Source: an uncultured Lentisphaerota bacterium (GTDB taxonomy: Bacteria > Verrucomicrobiota > Lentisphaeria > Oligosphaerales > CAITYL01). Taken from it: a stretch of 64,000 nt of DNA. The stretch lies in the NCBI GenBank assembly GCA_903921725.1, contig CAIXRA010000015.1, forward strand, positions 1-64,000, in the 5' to 3' direction. Position 1 is the first letter of the stretch. Each line of letters begins with the position of its first letter. The position numbers were made by a program, and so were the translations under genes. Shown here piece after piece: positions 43,435-52,180 of the stretch. Under the pieces are notes generated by a model. That model was not told the origin of the DNA and made no database searches. It saw only the letters and a program-made list of their open reading frames with translations.

Positions 43435-44200
43435 GGAACAGCTCGAGTGCTGGCTGGACGCCGTCGCCGGCACCGCGCTCGTGCGGCAGGTGGAGCTTCC
43501 CGCCGCCGCGCTCAACGACCCGGAGCCGACCCTGCGCCTGCTCCGCCCCCGCGGGCTGACGCCGGGCCATGTCGCGCGCTTCCTGCCGCCGGGGTTCGGC
43601 CCGCGCTTTGCGGAGGCATCGGACGACCTCCGCGCCACTTTCGTGCAGCAGCTCCAGACGGCCGCCGCCCGCTGCCGCGACTGCGGCGCGCGCCACATCT
43701 CCCTGGATCTCAACGAGGACGACATCTGCGTCCTGGAGGCCGCGCACCCGGAGACGCTCCGCTGCTGGGCCGGCCTCGTACGCCGGCTGCTGCCGATGGC
43801 GATGGAGGCGGGGATCACCCTGAACATCCCCGTCGCGCAGCCGCCGCCCTTCCCCGGTTCGCGCAACTGGGCCGGCGCGGGCAACCTCATCCACGAGATC
43901 ATGCACCCCGCCTGCCGCCTGGAGCTGAACCTGGCGCTGGCGGAACTGCCGCCGGAGTTCGACATCACGGCGACCCTGCGCAACTGCCTCTTTCACCTCG
44001 ACACCATCCGCCTGCATTATTCGCCGGCGGAGGGGGAGGCGCCGGATCCGGCGCAGCAGCGGCAGTGGGGCGCCGCGCTGACCCGCCAGGGGTTCAAGGG
44101 CTCCGTCGTCTTCTGCCCGCGCGCCGGAACGCCGGAAGGCATGCGCGCCGCCTGCCGCCGTGTGGACGAGCTGGTCCCGGCGTACAACGGGGGCGCGTGA
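43406..44200 (+). CDS. Hypothetical protein, possible TIM-barrel sugar-isomerase-like fold
   Basis: A 264-residue cytoplasmic protein that I do not recognise. It starts inside the end of rsmE (29-bp overlap), with GGGAG upstream. Beta-alpha spacing is visible (ITVAISVP, HISLDLNEDDICVLEAAHPE, AGITLNIPVAQPP, FDITATLRNCLFHLDTIRLHY, FKGSVVFCP), resembling xylose-isomerase-type barrels, but clear metal ligands are not obvious. The IHEIMHPACRLELNLALAEL segment contains the most conserved-looking residues. It lies between rsmE and dxr, all on one strand, suggesting a housekeeping context. Confidence 0.55.
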   Translation: MITVAISVPEEQLECWLDAVAGTALVRQVELPAAALNDPEPTLRLLRPRGLTPGHVARFLPPGFGPRFAEASDDLRATFVQQLQTAAARCRDCGARHISLDLNEDDICVLEAAHPETLRCWAGLVRRLLPMAMEAGITLNIPVAQPPPFPGSRNWAGAGNLIHEIMHPACRLELNLALAELPPEFDITATLRNCLFHLDTIRLHYSPAEGEAPDPAQQRQWGAALTRQGFKGSVVFCPRAGTPEGMRAACRRVDELVPAYNGGA

Positions 44201-44276
44201 CGCCCCGCAGCCGCGCCGTGCGGAATGCGCGACAACACCTTGTCATTACCCCCAATCATCCGGGTTGACCTCCGCC

Positions 44277-45428
44277 ATGAAGAAAAAAATCGTTATTCTG
44301 GGTTCCACGGGTTCCATCGGCCGCAACGCCGTGTGGGTGGCGCGCAACCTCGGCGACGGCCTGCACGTCGCCGGCATCAGCGGCTACCGCAACCTCAAGC
44401 TCGTGGCGGAGCAGGCCGCCGAGTTGCGCTGCGAATGGGCCTGGGCGCCCGACCCCGCCGCGGCGCGCGAACTCCGCACGATGCTGCCGTCTGGCTGCCG
44501 CGCCGTCCACGGCCGCGAGGGGATGCTGCAGATGGTCACCGCGCCGGGGGTGGACATGGTCCTCTGCTCCATCGTCGGCACCGGCGGGCTGGAACCGGTC
44601 CTCGCCGCCATCCGCGCGGGAAAAAACATCGCGCTCGCCAGCAAGGAGATCCTGGTCATGGCCGGGGAACTGGTGATGGCGGAGGCGAAACGCTGCGGAG
44701 TCCGCATCCTGCCGGTGGACAGCGAGCACTCGGCCATTTTCCAGTGCCTGGAAGGGCAGCGCCGCGAGGCCGTACGCCGCATCTGCCTGACGGCGAGCGG
44801 CGGGCCGTTCCGCCGGACGCCGGCGGCCGGGCTTGAGGCAATCACCGCCTCGGAGGCGCTGGCGCACCCGACCTGGGAGATGGGGCCGAAGGTCACAATC
44901 GACAGCGCCACGCTCATGAACAAGGGGCTGGAGCTGATGGAGGCCCGCTGGCTGTTCGACGTCCTCCCCGCGCAGCTTGAAGTCGTCGTGCATCCGCAGT
45001 CGGTGATTCATTCCATGGTCGAGTTCGTGGACGGCAGCGTGCTCGCGCAGCTCGGCCGGCCCGACATGCGCCTGCCGATCCAGTACGCCCTCACCTGGCC
45101 CGAGCGCCACGCGCTGCCGCTGGAACCGCTGGATTTCGTGAAGCTCGGCCGCCTGGAGTTCGAGGCGCCCGACACCGCGCGCTTCCCCGCGCTCGGCCTG
45201 GCCCGGCGCGCCATGGAGGGCGGCGGCACGCTGCCGGCCGTGCTCAACGCGGCGAACGAAACCGCCGTGGAGCGCTTCATGAAGGGGAACATCCGCTTCA
45301 CCGCCATCCCCAAGCTCGTGGAGCGCGTCATGGAACGGCACGAGAACCAGCAGCAGCCTGGCCTGGAGCCGATCCTGGCCGCCGACGCTTGGGCGCGCCA
45401 CGAAGCCGCCGCCCTGCCCGCGCCCTGA
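44277..45428 (+). CDS. dxr: 1-deoxy-D-xylulose-5-phosphate reductoisomerase
   Basis: A 383-residue enzyme of the non-mevalonate isoprenoid pathway, converting DXP to MEP with NADPH. The dinucleotide motif ILGSTGSIGRNA is at residues 6-17. Metal and substrate residues are in LPVDSEHSAIFQCL and LTASGGPFR, with HPTWEMGPKVTIDSATLMNKGLE, the family signature, and VHPQSVIHSMVEF. The C-terminal helical domain includes LPAVLNAANETAVERFM. The ATG at 44277 begins MKKKIVILGSTG, as in homologues. A stable hairpin follows the stop immediately. Confidence 0.96.
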   Translation: MKKKIVILGSTGSIGRNAVWVARNLGDGLHVAGISGYRNLKLVAEQAAELRCEWAWAPDPAAARELRTMLPSGCRAVHGREGMLQMVTAPGVDMVLCSIVGTGGLEPVLAAIRAGKNIALASKEILVMAGELVMAEAKRCGVRILPVDSEHSAIFQCLEGQRREAVRRICLTASGGPFRRTPAAGLEAITASEALAHPTWEMGPKVTIDSATLMNKGLELMEARWLFDVLPAQLEVVVHPQSVIHSMVEFVDGSVLAQLGRPDMRLPIQYALTWPERHALPLEPLDFVKLGRLEFEAPDTARFPALGLARRAMEGGGTLPAVLNAANETAVERFMKGNIRFTAIPKLVERVMERHENQQQPGLEPILAADAWARHEAAALPAP

Positions 45429-45447
45429 GGGTGCCGTGGTGGCACCC
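45429..45447 (+). terminator. Hairpin directly after dxr
   Basis: GGGTGCC-GTGGT-GGCACCC forms a perfect seven-base stem with a five-base loop, starting at the base after the dxr stop codon. No T-run follows, so Rho-independent termination is uncertain; it may also protect the message end. Confidence 0.45.
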
Positions 45448-45481
45448 GAATGAAGCCATGGCGGCAAAACAAGGGCCGCCC

Positions 45482-45946
45482 TCATTTCCCGCCCATGAGC
45501 TGCCTTTCCAGTTCCTCGAGCGACTTTCCCTTGGTTTCCGGCAGGAAGAAGAGGATGCCGAGCGTGCCGGCGACGCAGACGCCCGCGTAAACCCAGAAGG
45601 TGGCCGCCACGCCGAGCCGCGTCTTGAGGATCGGAAAGGCGTAGGTCAGGATGAAGCAGGCGATCCAGAGGAAGCCGACGGCAATCGACATGGCGGTGCC
45701 GCGGATGCGGTTGGGGAAGATCTCCGAGATCAGCACCCAGGTCACCGGTGCCAGCGACATCGAGTAGACGCTGATGGCGGCGAGGACCAGCGTGAGGAAG
45801 AGCACCGGCGCAACCGCGATCCCTGCGGCCTTCAGGTGGTAGCAGTAGCCGATGACGATGTAGATCACGGTCAGCCCGGCGAATCCGAAGAGCATGAGCG
45901 GCTTGCGCCCGAGCCTGTCCCCGGTGAGTAGCGCGACTGCCAGATG
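45482..45946 (-). pseudogene. 3' remnant of an MFS sugar porter
   Basis: Only the last ~155 residues of a sugar porter remain: the loop-8/9 motif (TGDRLGRKPL), SEIFPNRIRGTAMS, several membrane helices and the C-terminal PETKGKSLEELERQL. About 60% of the protein, including the first six helices and the LFGYD and RWxxG signatures, is missing. Upstream the frame runs directly into sequence that, in another frame, encodes the N-terminus of a GH2 hydrolase. The join lies at about 45931-45941. The upstream in-frame start is not credible. I read it as the downstream half of a deletion scar. Confidence 0.82.
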
Positions 45947-46236
45947 ACACGCTCCAGCAGAAGCTCCGCCTCCTGCTTGCGCCAAGCTTCGGTGATGACG
46001 ATTTCACACTGGCACCAGGCGGCGCCGATGCATTCATGCCGGCGCGTCAGCACGCCGTTGCGCTCCGGCCCCGGTCCGCCGATGCCCGCCTCGTCCGTCG
46101 TCCCCGGCAGGCGGATGGTGCCGGACAGTCCGCGCGCCGCCCAGTTTTCCGCCACGCCGGCATTCTGCGGGTCGGCGGCGAACCGCCACTCGCCGGCAAG
46201 CGGCAACAAGCGTTGCAAGGAAGAGCGCTGCGATTG
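45931..46236 (-). pseudogene. 5' remnant of a GH2 glycosidase
   Basis: About 95 codons match the start of the GH2 sugar-binding domain: LPLAGEWRFAADPQNAGVAENW, then LPGTTDEAG, RRHECIGAAWCQCEI, ITEAWRKQEAELLLERVIWQSR. In homologues this is followed by VWVDG, but here the sequence passes straight into the 3' remnant of an MFS porter in a different frame. No in-frame ATG exists; the upstream AAGGGA is followed by ATCATAAAA in another frame, as though the original start and signal peptide have also decayed. It is 33 bp downstream of the URO-D-like gene and was probably part of that operon. Confidence 0.78.
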
Positions 46237-46269
46237 TTTTTTATGATGGTTTTCCCTTCGTTGAGATGA

Positions 46270-47523
46270 CTATTCCCAGTGGCTGTCGATGAGGTTCCGG
46301 ACGATCTCCGCAGCCTGGCGGAGTTTGGCGGGGTTTCCCTCCAGCGTGTAGATGTCGCGGAAGGAGAACTCGAGCCGGCAGCCGCGGGCGGCCTTCAGCG
46401 TCTTGAGGATGTGCGCGGAGAAGGCGGCGGCGTCCAGTTCCCGGTCTTCGGAAAAGAAGTTGGGGCTGGGTTTGCGGTGGTAGATGACCTTTCCGCCACG
46501 AAGGGCTTCGCCCATGATCGCCTCGTCGCACCAGGCGGAGATGGAAACCTTGCGGAGGTTGGCCAGTTCGGAGATGCACGGATTCCAGTGCAGGTGGACT
46601 GGTTCGCAGCAGCCGTAGGAGACGAGGCCGAACAGGCCGGCGAGCTTCTTGTAGTACGGCCAGAAGAACTCGCGGAACATCTCGGCGGAGATGCCGACGG
46701 TTTCCTGGGAATCCAAGTACCCCCAGACGTCGCGGCTCATGACCTTGCCGGCGGGCGTGGGCAGGTCGCGGGTGAAGCAGAAGGAACCCTGGCAGAGCCA
46801 GTCGTTGGCGGTGGTGGGGAGAAGCAGTCCGTTGTCCTCAAGCATGTTCTGGAAGGCGACGCGGTCGGCGGTCAGCTTCTCCATCAGCAGGTGCACCTCG
46901 TCGGGGGAGTCCATCATGGCGTACATCATCGCCTCCATGCCCATGAGATCAATGATGTTCTGGGTGAGAACATGCACGGAGGAGCGGCCGGCGATGCGGA
47001 CGGGGAGGATGTCGCCGATGGCTTCCTCGACGACGGTTTTCCAGACGAGAGTCGCCTCCTTGTCGAACCCCATCGTGGAGGGCTTCAGCTTGTGGACATC
47101 CGCTGCGAGGTCTTTAATCGGGGTCTCGGTGTGGTAGCCGAGATCGCGCCCTTTCGAGTCCTTCACATAGTCGCGGTGGAAGGTGAAGTCGAAGAGGTTG
47201 AACCAGGTTTTCCAGCCGATGTCGAAGGTGGCGGGGACGACGCGGTCGTCGCCGATGAAGTCATGGTTCAGCAGGATGCGGCGGAGCTGGTGCTCGATGG
47301 TGCACCCCGCCTCGCTCTCGCAGACGAGCGGCGGCATGATCTCGTGCTCGAACGTGTCAACCTCGAAATGGACCATCGGGCGGCCGCCCTTGAGGTCGTT
47401 GTGGTCGTACCAGCGTGCGGCGCGCTCCGCCATGACGGGAAGCCGAGACACCTCGAGCTGCCTCCTGGCGAGTTCGCGGAGGACGGCTTTTTCATGCGCG
47501 GGGATGGCGGTCGGACTTGTCAT
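46270..47523 (-). CDS. Uroporphyrinogen-decarboxylase-family protein in a glycan cluster
   Basis: A 417-residue protein with the URO-D/MtaA-like TIM barrel. Visible landmarks are VHFEVDTFEHEIMPP near the N-terminus, the GMEAMMYAMMDSPDEVHLLMEKLT helix region (GME...MMDSPDEVH), FREFFWPYYKKLAGLFGLVSYGCCEPVH (within it SYGCCEPVHLHW, a possible zinc or cobalamin-site Cys) and ISAWCDEA. True HemE is about 340 residues and keeps RQAGRYM-type N-terminal residues, absent here, so this is not haem synthesis. Related proteins occur in sugar clusters of Lentisphaerota and Planctomycetes with unknown function, possibly methyl transfer or decarboxylation of a modified sugar. It lies 50 bp after the large GH2 gene. 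Confidence 0.8.
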   Translation of the reverse strand: MTSPTAIPAHEKAVLRELARRQLEVSRLPVMAERAARWYDHNDLKGGRPMVHFEVDTFEHEIMPPLVCESEAGCTIEHQLRRILLNHDFIGDDRVVPATFDIGWKTWFNLFDFTFHRDYVKDSKGRDLGYHTETPIKDLAADVHKLKPSTMGFDKEATLVWKTVVEEAIGDILPVRIAGRSSVHVLTQNIIDLMGMEAMMYAMMDSPDEVHLLMEKLTADRVAFQNMLEDNGLLLPTTANDWLCQGSFCFTRDLPTPAGKVMSRDVWGYLDSQETVGISAEMFREFFWPYYKKLAGLFGLVSYGCCEPVHLHWNPCISELANLRKVSISAWCDEAIMGEALRGGKVIYHRKPSPNFFSEDRELDAAAFSAHILKTLKAARGCRLEFSFRDIYTLEGNPAKLRQAAEIVRNLIDSHWE

Positions 47524-47573
47524 CGGAGTCTCTCTTTCGGACGGCGGCTCTGCAAGCCGCCGGCTTCACGGTT

Positions 47574-50500
47574 TCACGGAGCGGAAACAGGTTCGATTTC
47601 GGCGAAACTGGCGAACGGTTCGCCGGATTTTTGCGGGGCGAGCATGCGGAGCCTGATGAACCTGGCCTGGCCGGCGGGGAAGGTGACGGCCTGCCATTCC
47701 TGGTTGTTGGCGAGCGACTTTTCGGCGACGGATCTCCAGGTGGTGCCGTCGGTACTGGTCAGGATTTCGATTCCCTTGACCCGCCCATTGGCATTGCCGT
47801 CCTGGCGCGGAAGCAGGTTGAGGCCGGTGAGCTTGGCGGGTTTGGCCAGTTCAATGCGCAGCTCATGCGGATAGTCCGCCGCGCTGCCTTCCCATTCGGA
47901 ATGCCAGACGGTTTCCGGATTGCCGTCGACCGCGTTGGCGGCGGGGTAGTCTGCGTTTTGCGAACTGGCTTCTATTTTGGAGATCAGCCGGTTGGCCTTG
48001 CCGGCGGCAAAAAGGGTTCCCAGCTGCTTTTCGTCGAGCGCGATCGCCGGCTGGAACGCGGGAGAATTCATGTACGCCAGGAGGCTGCCGCGGAACTGGC
48101 GGGCGACGGGACGTTTGGCCAGATCGCCCTCAAGGTCGCAGGAGGCGATCATCAGCTTTCCGGCACCCACCTTGGCTTCCAAAAGGAGGCCGAGACGGCG
48201 GCAGCTGTTCCAGTCGTCAATCGGCTGGACAATGGGGCGGAACCCTATCGGGAGCGAGTCCAGAACCATCGGCTTGGAACGGTTCATGATCTCCCACCAC
48301 TGCCAGTCGGCGTGGAAGTCGGTGGGGAACTGCGCAAGCGCCGGATGGCGGTTCCGGATGAGCAGGCCGAGCGTGTGCTCCTTCTGCCCGGGGAACCAGG
48401 CCTTGTTCCAGAAGATGGGCTGAAAGGTGCCGAACGTTTTTCCGGCAACCTGGGCGGGTTTTGGAAGGAGCAGGACGGCGGCGCCCCCGGCGATTTTCGC
48501 CAACGCCTCATCAAGGGTCTGGCAGACGACAACGCCGCCGATGTCGCCGGAGGATTGCGCGGGATAGACCCAGAAATTCCATTCGTTCCGGTACTCGGTC
48601 CCGGACAGCGAAACGCGCAGGGTCAGCTTGTCGGCGTGGGTGACGGTGTTGAGCGGGAATGAAACATCGCCAAGCTCCATGGCGTTGCCGACGGGGATGG
48701 TGCCGGCGGCGAGCCTGCCCGAGGCGATTTCATCCCCCGCGGCGTTGATGATCTGCCAGGCGGGCCGGGCGTCCGGGAGCGGCGCGCCTGAGTATTGGGC
48801 GATGCGGATTTTCGCGGTGAAGGTTTCATCGGAGGTCCAGGTCCGTTTCTCCATGAGGGCCAGCGGCACGACCGGGCCGCTGAAGCGCCGGTACTCGGCG
48901 GCGCTCACATAGGGTTTGGCGTCCCAAAAGACGTCGACGACGCCGACGAGGGCGGTCCCCTGGCCGGGGAAGTCGTTCAGCCCGAGCAGCTGGTAGCCGC
49001 CGATGCCGCGGGTCCGGAGATAGGCTTCAATCTCTTCCTTGTAGATCAGTGTCTGAAATTTGCCCGAGGCCATCAGGAAATCGCGGGCCTGGTCCAGCAT
49101 GCCGGCGCCCTTCATAAAATCGCGGACGATCTCGAAGTTGTTCGCCTTCATGCAGCCGGTGTATTTCTTGATTTCGGCGAGGTTGGGAAACACGCACCAC
49201 TGGCCGGTTTCGTGGGCGATGCAGGGGGCCGTTTTCAGGGCGATCTGGTCCTCGTAGTTCCGGGTGGTGGCGGGAGTCTTGCCCAAGCTGCCATGATAAC
49301 GGATATAGAAGCCGCCGACACAGCCGGGGACATGGAAGTCGTTGTTGTCGCCGAGCGGATAGTGCGAGCCGCCGGCCACCAGATGGCGCGTGTCGAGCTT
49401 CTTCATCGCCGGCACCCAGGTGTCGTTCAGCCATTTGCTGTCGAGTTCCCACGGTTCATTGCCGTGGGCCAGAAGGACGAAGGAGGGATGGTTGCCATAT
49501 TCCCGGCAAATCCGCTCCGCCTCCTCGGAGAGGAACGGCTCGACTGGCTTGGCGGTTTTGAAGGGACAGGTGCCGCGCCAGACTCCGCACTCGGGCTGAA
49601 GGTACATGCCTTCCTGGTCGGCGGCGGTGAAGGCGGCCTCGGGCGGACACCAGGAATGGAAGCGCACATGGTTGAGGCCGTAGGCTTTGTACACACGGAA
49701 GATGCGGGTCCATTCCGCAACATCCATCGACGGATGCCCGGTGAGCGGGAAGGCGGCGCAGTCGAGGTTGCCGCGCATGAAGGTCGGAACGCCGTTGACC
49801 AGCAGGGTGCGGCCGTCGGCGCGGATTTCGCGGAAGCCGAACGGGGTCGAAACGGTTTCACCGGCAACGGTGGTCGTGGCAACGTGGAGGTTGGGCGTGA
49901 ACTCGCTCCAGAGCCTGGGCGGCCGGTCGAGCTTCAGGCCGAGCGCGGTGGTCGTGACGCCGGGCGGGACGGTGACGGTTTTGGCGGCCGAGCCCACTCT
50001 TTTGCCGGAGCCTTTTTCCGTGATCTCGGTGCGGATCGCGGCTTCCACGGATTCCCCGCCGTCGTTGCGCAGCTCCAGTTTGACCTGGAGCGTGCCGTCG
50101 TTTTTTGGGTAAATCTGCTGCGTGGCGATGGCGGGAACGGAATGCGCGGAAAGCTCGATCCTGCCGATGATGCCGTTCCAGTTGGTCTGCGTGTGGTCGG
50201 TGACGGAGCTGGCGTCGGGGCCGACGCGGATCAGGTAGTTGTTGTCGATGCAGAGCGTGAGGAGGTGTTTGCCGGCGGGGAGCGCGCCGAGGCTGTAGCG
50301 GTGCGGCGTGCCAAGGCTTTCCGCCGTCCCGACTTTTCTGCCGTCGACCCAGGCGGCGGAGCCCCAGTGGCAGCGTTCGAGCAGCAGGCTGACCTGCTTG
50401 CCCTGCCAAGCGGCGGGGACGGTGATCGCGCGCTGGTACCACGCCCTGCCCTTGTAATATTTGTCCGGCTGCAGCCAGAACGGGAGCTTGATCCGGCCGG

Positions 50501-50819
50501 GCTTGCAGTACGGCGCATAGCGGGGGTCGCTGGTGAATCCGCCGCTGCCGGTGAACCCCATCCAAGGGGTGTTCAGCGAGATTTCGTCGCCGATGCCGTT
50601 GGTGGTCAGGGAGCCGGGGAGCCGGACGGGGACGGCCTGGGTCAGCGGCCGCTCCGCCCACTGCTGCGCCTCGCCGACCTGCGCGGGGTCGAGACTGACC
50701 GACCAGCGGCCGGCCAGCGAAACCGTGTCCGCCGCCGGGGCGCCCGTGGAGAACGCCAGCACGCACAGTCCGGCGGCGGCCACGGACCGGAACCGTTGCG
50801 GCATGTTGGTGGACGGCAT
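47574..50819 (-). CDS. Secreted GH2 glycosidase with discoidin-like tail
   Basis: A 1081-residue exported hydrolase. The signal peptide ends SAGAPAAD-like (FSTGAPAADT), followed by the GH2 jelly-roll (LAGRWSVSLDP, RAITVPAAWQGKQVSLLLERCHWGS), the Ig-like domain and the barrel. RGNLDCAAFPLTGHPSMD, acid/base Glu455 in HGNEPW and nucleophile Glu537 in AHETGQW are present. The final ~150 residues form a discoidin/F5-8-type domain (EASSQNADYPAANAVDGNPE, TVWHSEW). GAGGGAG lies eight bases before the ATG, and a tandem CTGTTATG site (50842-50861) lies 22 bp upstream of the start. The GntR-type regulator is immediately upstream on the same strand. Confidence 0.9.
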   Translation of the reverse strand: MPSTNMPQRFRSVAAAGLCVLAFSTGAPAADTVSLAGRWSVSLDPAQVGEAQQWAERPLTQAVPVRLPGSLTTNGIGDEISLNTPWMGFTGSGGFTSDPRYAPYCKPGRIKLPFWLQPDKYYKGRAWYQRAITVPAAWQGKQVSLLLERCHWGSAAWVDGRKVGTAESLGTPHRYSLGALPAGKHLLTLCIDNNYLIRVGPDASSVTDHTQTNWNGIIGRIELSAHSVPAIATQQIYPKNDGTLQVKLELRNDGGESVEAAIRTEITEKGSGKRVGSAAKTVTVPPGVTTTALGLKLDRPPRLWSEFTPNLHVATTTVAGETVSTPFGFREIRADGRTLLVNGVPTFMRGNLDCAAFPLTGHPSMDVAEWTRIFRVYKAYGLNHVRFHSWCPPEAAFTAADQEGMYLQPECGVWRGTCPFKTAKPVEPFLSEEAERICREYGNHPSFVLLAHGNEPWELDSKWLNDTWVPAMKKLDTRHLVAGGSHYPLGDNNDFHVPGCVGGFYIRYHGSLGKTPATTRNYEDQIALKTAPCIAHETGQWCVFPNLAEIKKYTGCMKANNFEIVRDFMKGAGMLDQARDFLMASGKFQTLIYKEEIEAYLRTRGIGGYQLLGLNDFPGQGTALVGVVDVFWDAKPYVSAAEYRRFSGPVVPLALMEKRTWTSDETFTAKIRIAQYSGAPLPDARPAWQIINAAGDEIASGRLAAGTIPVGNAMELGDVSFPLNTVTHADKLTLRVSLSGTEYRNEWNFWVYPAQSSGDIGGVVVCQTLDEALAKIAGGAAVLLLPKPAQVAGKTFGTFQPIFWNKAWFPGQKEHTLGLLIRNRHPALAQFPTDFHADWQWWEIMNRSKPMVLDSLPIGFRPIVQPIDDWNSCRRLGLLLEAKVGAGKLMIASCDLEGDLAKRPVARQFRGSLLAYMNSPAFQPAIALDEKQLGTLFAAGKANRLISKIEASSQNADYPAANAVDGNPETVWHSEWEGSAADYPHELRIELAKPAKLTGLNLLPRQDGNANGRVKGIEILTSTDGTTWRSVAEKSLANNQEWQAVTFPAGQARFIRLRMLAPQKSGEPFASFAEIEPVSAP

Positions 50820-50841
50820 GATGGCTCCCTCGTCTTCGGCT

Positions 50842-50861
50842 TACTGTTATGTACTGTTATG
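50842..50861. promoter_or_regulatory. Candidate GntR operator upstream of the GH2 gene
   Basis: TACTGTTATGTACTGTTATG is two ten-base units in tandem, ending 22 bp before the GH2 start codon. An 18-of-20 match lies just before the regulator's own gene (51977-51996), in a similar position. The best reading is a regulator-binding site shared by both promoters. Confidence 0.65.
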
Positions 50862-50928
50862 GCAATCTTGGACAGCCGTTTTTCCCCAAGGTTCCCGCGC
50901 GGGAAAAGAGATGGGGAAAGGCCGGCGG

Positions 50929-51960
50929 TTACAGCGTTTTCCGCAGGACAAGCCGCGTCGGCTCCAGGATGTTGACCTTCCCGCGGGTCAGCACCTGGCG
51001 GCCCGCCTTGCGCCCCTGTTCGAGGAAATCCACGGAGAGCACCGTCACGCCACCCTCGGCGATCTCCTTCAGCGGGGTGTCGTTGTAGGAGAGGATGCCG
51101 ACATCCCTGCCGGCCTGCCAGCCGCGGGCGTGCAGTTCCTTGACCAGCGCCACCAGGTCGGTGTCGCGGATCACCAGGCAGACGGTCCCCTTGCGCACCG
51201 ATTTCGTGTCGAGTTGCCCGGAGACCGCCAGCGGCAGGCCGTGTTTCCGGCAGAACCGGCGGCACGCGTCCTTGATGCCCGGCGGGTTGTCGACGCTCTC
51301 CGGAAACACCAGTTCGAATCGTTTGTAGCGTGCGAACCGTTCCGCGGCCGCCTCCAGCACCCGCTCCAGCTCCGCATCGTGGTCCTGCCGGATTACCGCG
51401 CACGCCTTGCCGGGAAAGTCGAGGTCGATGTCCAGCAGCAGCAGCTTGTCCTGGTCGAACGCCGCCAGACATTCCGCCACGCGCCGACTCCCGAGGAACG
51501 GCATCACGACGTAGTACTCGTACTTCCCTCGCTGTTCCTCGAGCGTGTGGCAGAACAGGTCCTCGTTGAAGTTGTGGCTGTAGAAATCGAAGTCGGCGCG
51601 GTCGCCGGCGGCCTCCAGCAGCCCTTTGTACACCCGCTCCTTGAATCCGTTCGAGAGCACGTCGAACATCACGAACACCCGGACGCGCCGGGTCACGCGG
51701 TTCGTCGCCACATAGAACCCCCGGCCGTGGCGCGCCTCGACGGCGCCGCGCGCCTCCAGCGCGTCGTACGCCTTCACCACGGTATCACGGCTGAGCGCGT
51801 GCCGGCGGCAGAGTTCCGTAATCGAAGGCAGCGCGTCCCCCTTCGCCAGCGCGCCCGACTCGATCCCGCGCAGCACGTTCTCCACGATCTGCCGGTACTT
51901 CGGCTCCGCGGAGTGCGCGTCCACCATCACAGGAGCCGCCTTCTTCATTTTCGCCGCCAT
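50929..51960 (-). CDS. GntR-family repressor with LacI-like sugar-sensing domain
   Basis: A 343-residue regulator. Residues ~15-80 form a GntR winged helix (KYRQIVENVLRGIESGAL, LPSITELCRRHALSRDTVV, ALEARGAVEARHGRGFYV). The rest is a LacI-type sensor domain (VRVFVMFDVLSNGFKERVY, YYVVMPFLGSRR, LLLLDIDL, TVCLVIRDTDLVALVKELH, DVGILSYNDTPLKEIA). GGAG is eight bases before the ATG chosen at 51960. A tandem CTGTT(A/T)TG site lies 17 bp upstream of its start and a near-identical one before the GH2 gene, consistent with autoregulation and control of the hydrolase operon. Ligand unknown; a sugar released by the GH2 enzyme is likely. Confidence 0.92.
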   Translation of the reverse strand: MAAKMKKAAPVMVDAHSAEPKYRQIVENVLRGIESGALAKGDALPSITELCRRHALSRDTVVKAYDALEARGAVEARHGRGFYVATNRVTRRVRVFVMFDVLSNGFKERVYKGLLEAAGDRADFDFYSHNFNEDLFCHTLEEQRGKYEYYVVMPFLGSRRVAECLAAFDQDKLLLLDIDLDFPGKACAVIRQDHDAELERVLEAAAERFARYKRFELVFPESVDNPPGIKDACRRFCRKHGLPLAVSGQLDTKSVRKGTVCLVIRDTDLVALVKELHARGWQAGRDVGILSYNDTPLKEIAEGGVTVLSVDFLEQGRKAGRQVLTRGKVNILEPTRLVLRKTL

Positions 51961-51976
51961 GCGTCCCGCTCCGTTG

Positions 51977-51996
51977 TTCTGTTTTGTACTGTTATG
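51977..51996. promoter_or_regulatory. Candidate GntR autoregulatory operator
   Basis: TTCTGTTTTGTACTGTTATG differs at two of 20 positions from the site before the GH2 gene (50842-50861). It lies 17 bp upstream of the regulator's start codon. Confidence 0.65.
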
Positions 51997-52180
51997 TAAA
52001 GTAAACGGTGGGGGCATGCTGTCAACCCGCGCCCCCGGCCGGCGCCCGCTTGGAATGCCGCGTACTTGGCATAGATTAGCCGCCGGGGCACACAATCATA
52101 AAGCGTTAAAACTCTCGAAGATGGAGCCTCCAGAAAAAAGAGCATACTTTTACTTCGCGTGAAGCAGCAGGAGGTGTGGC

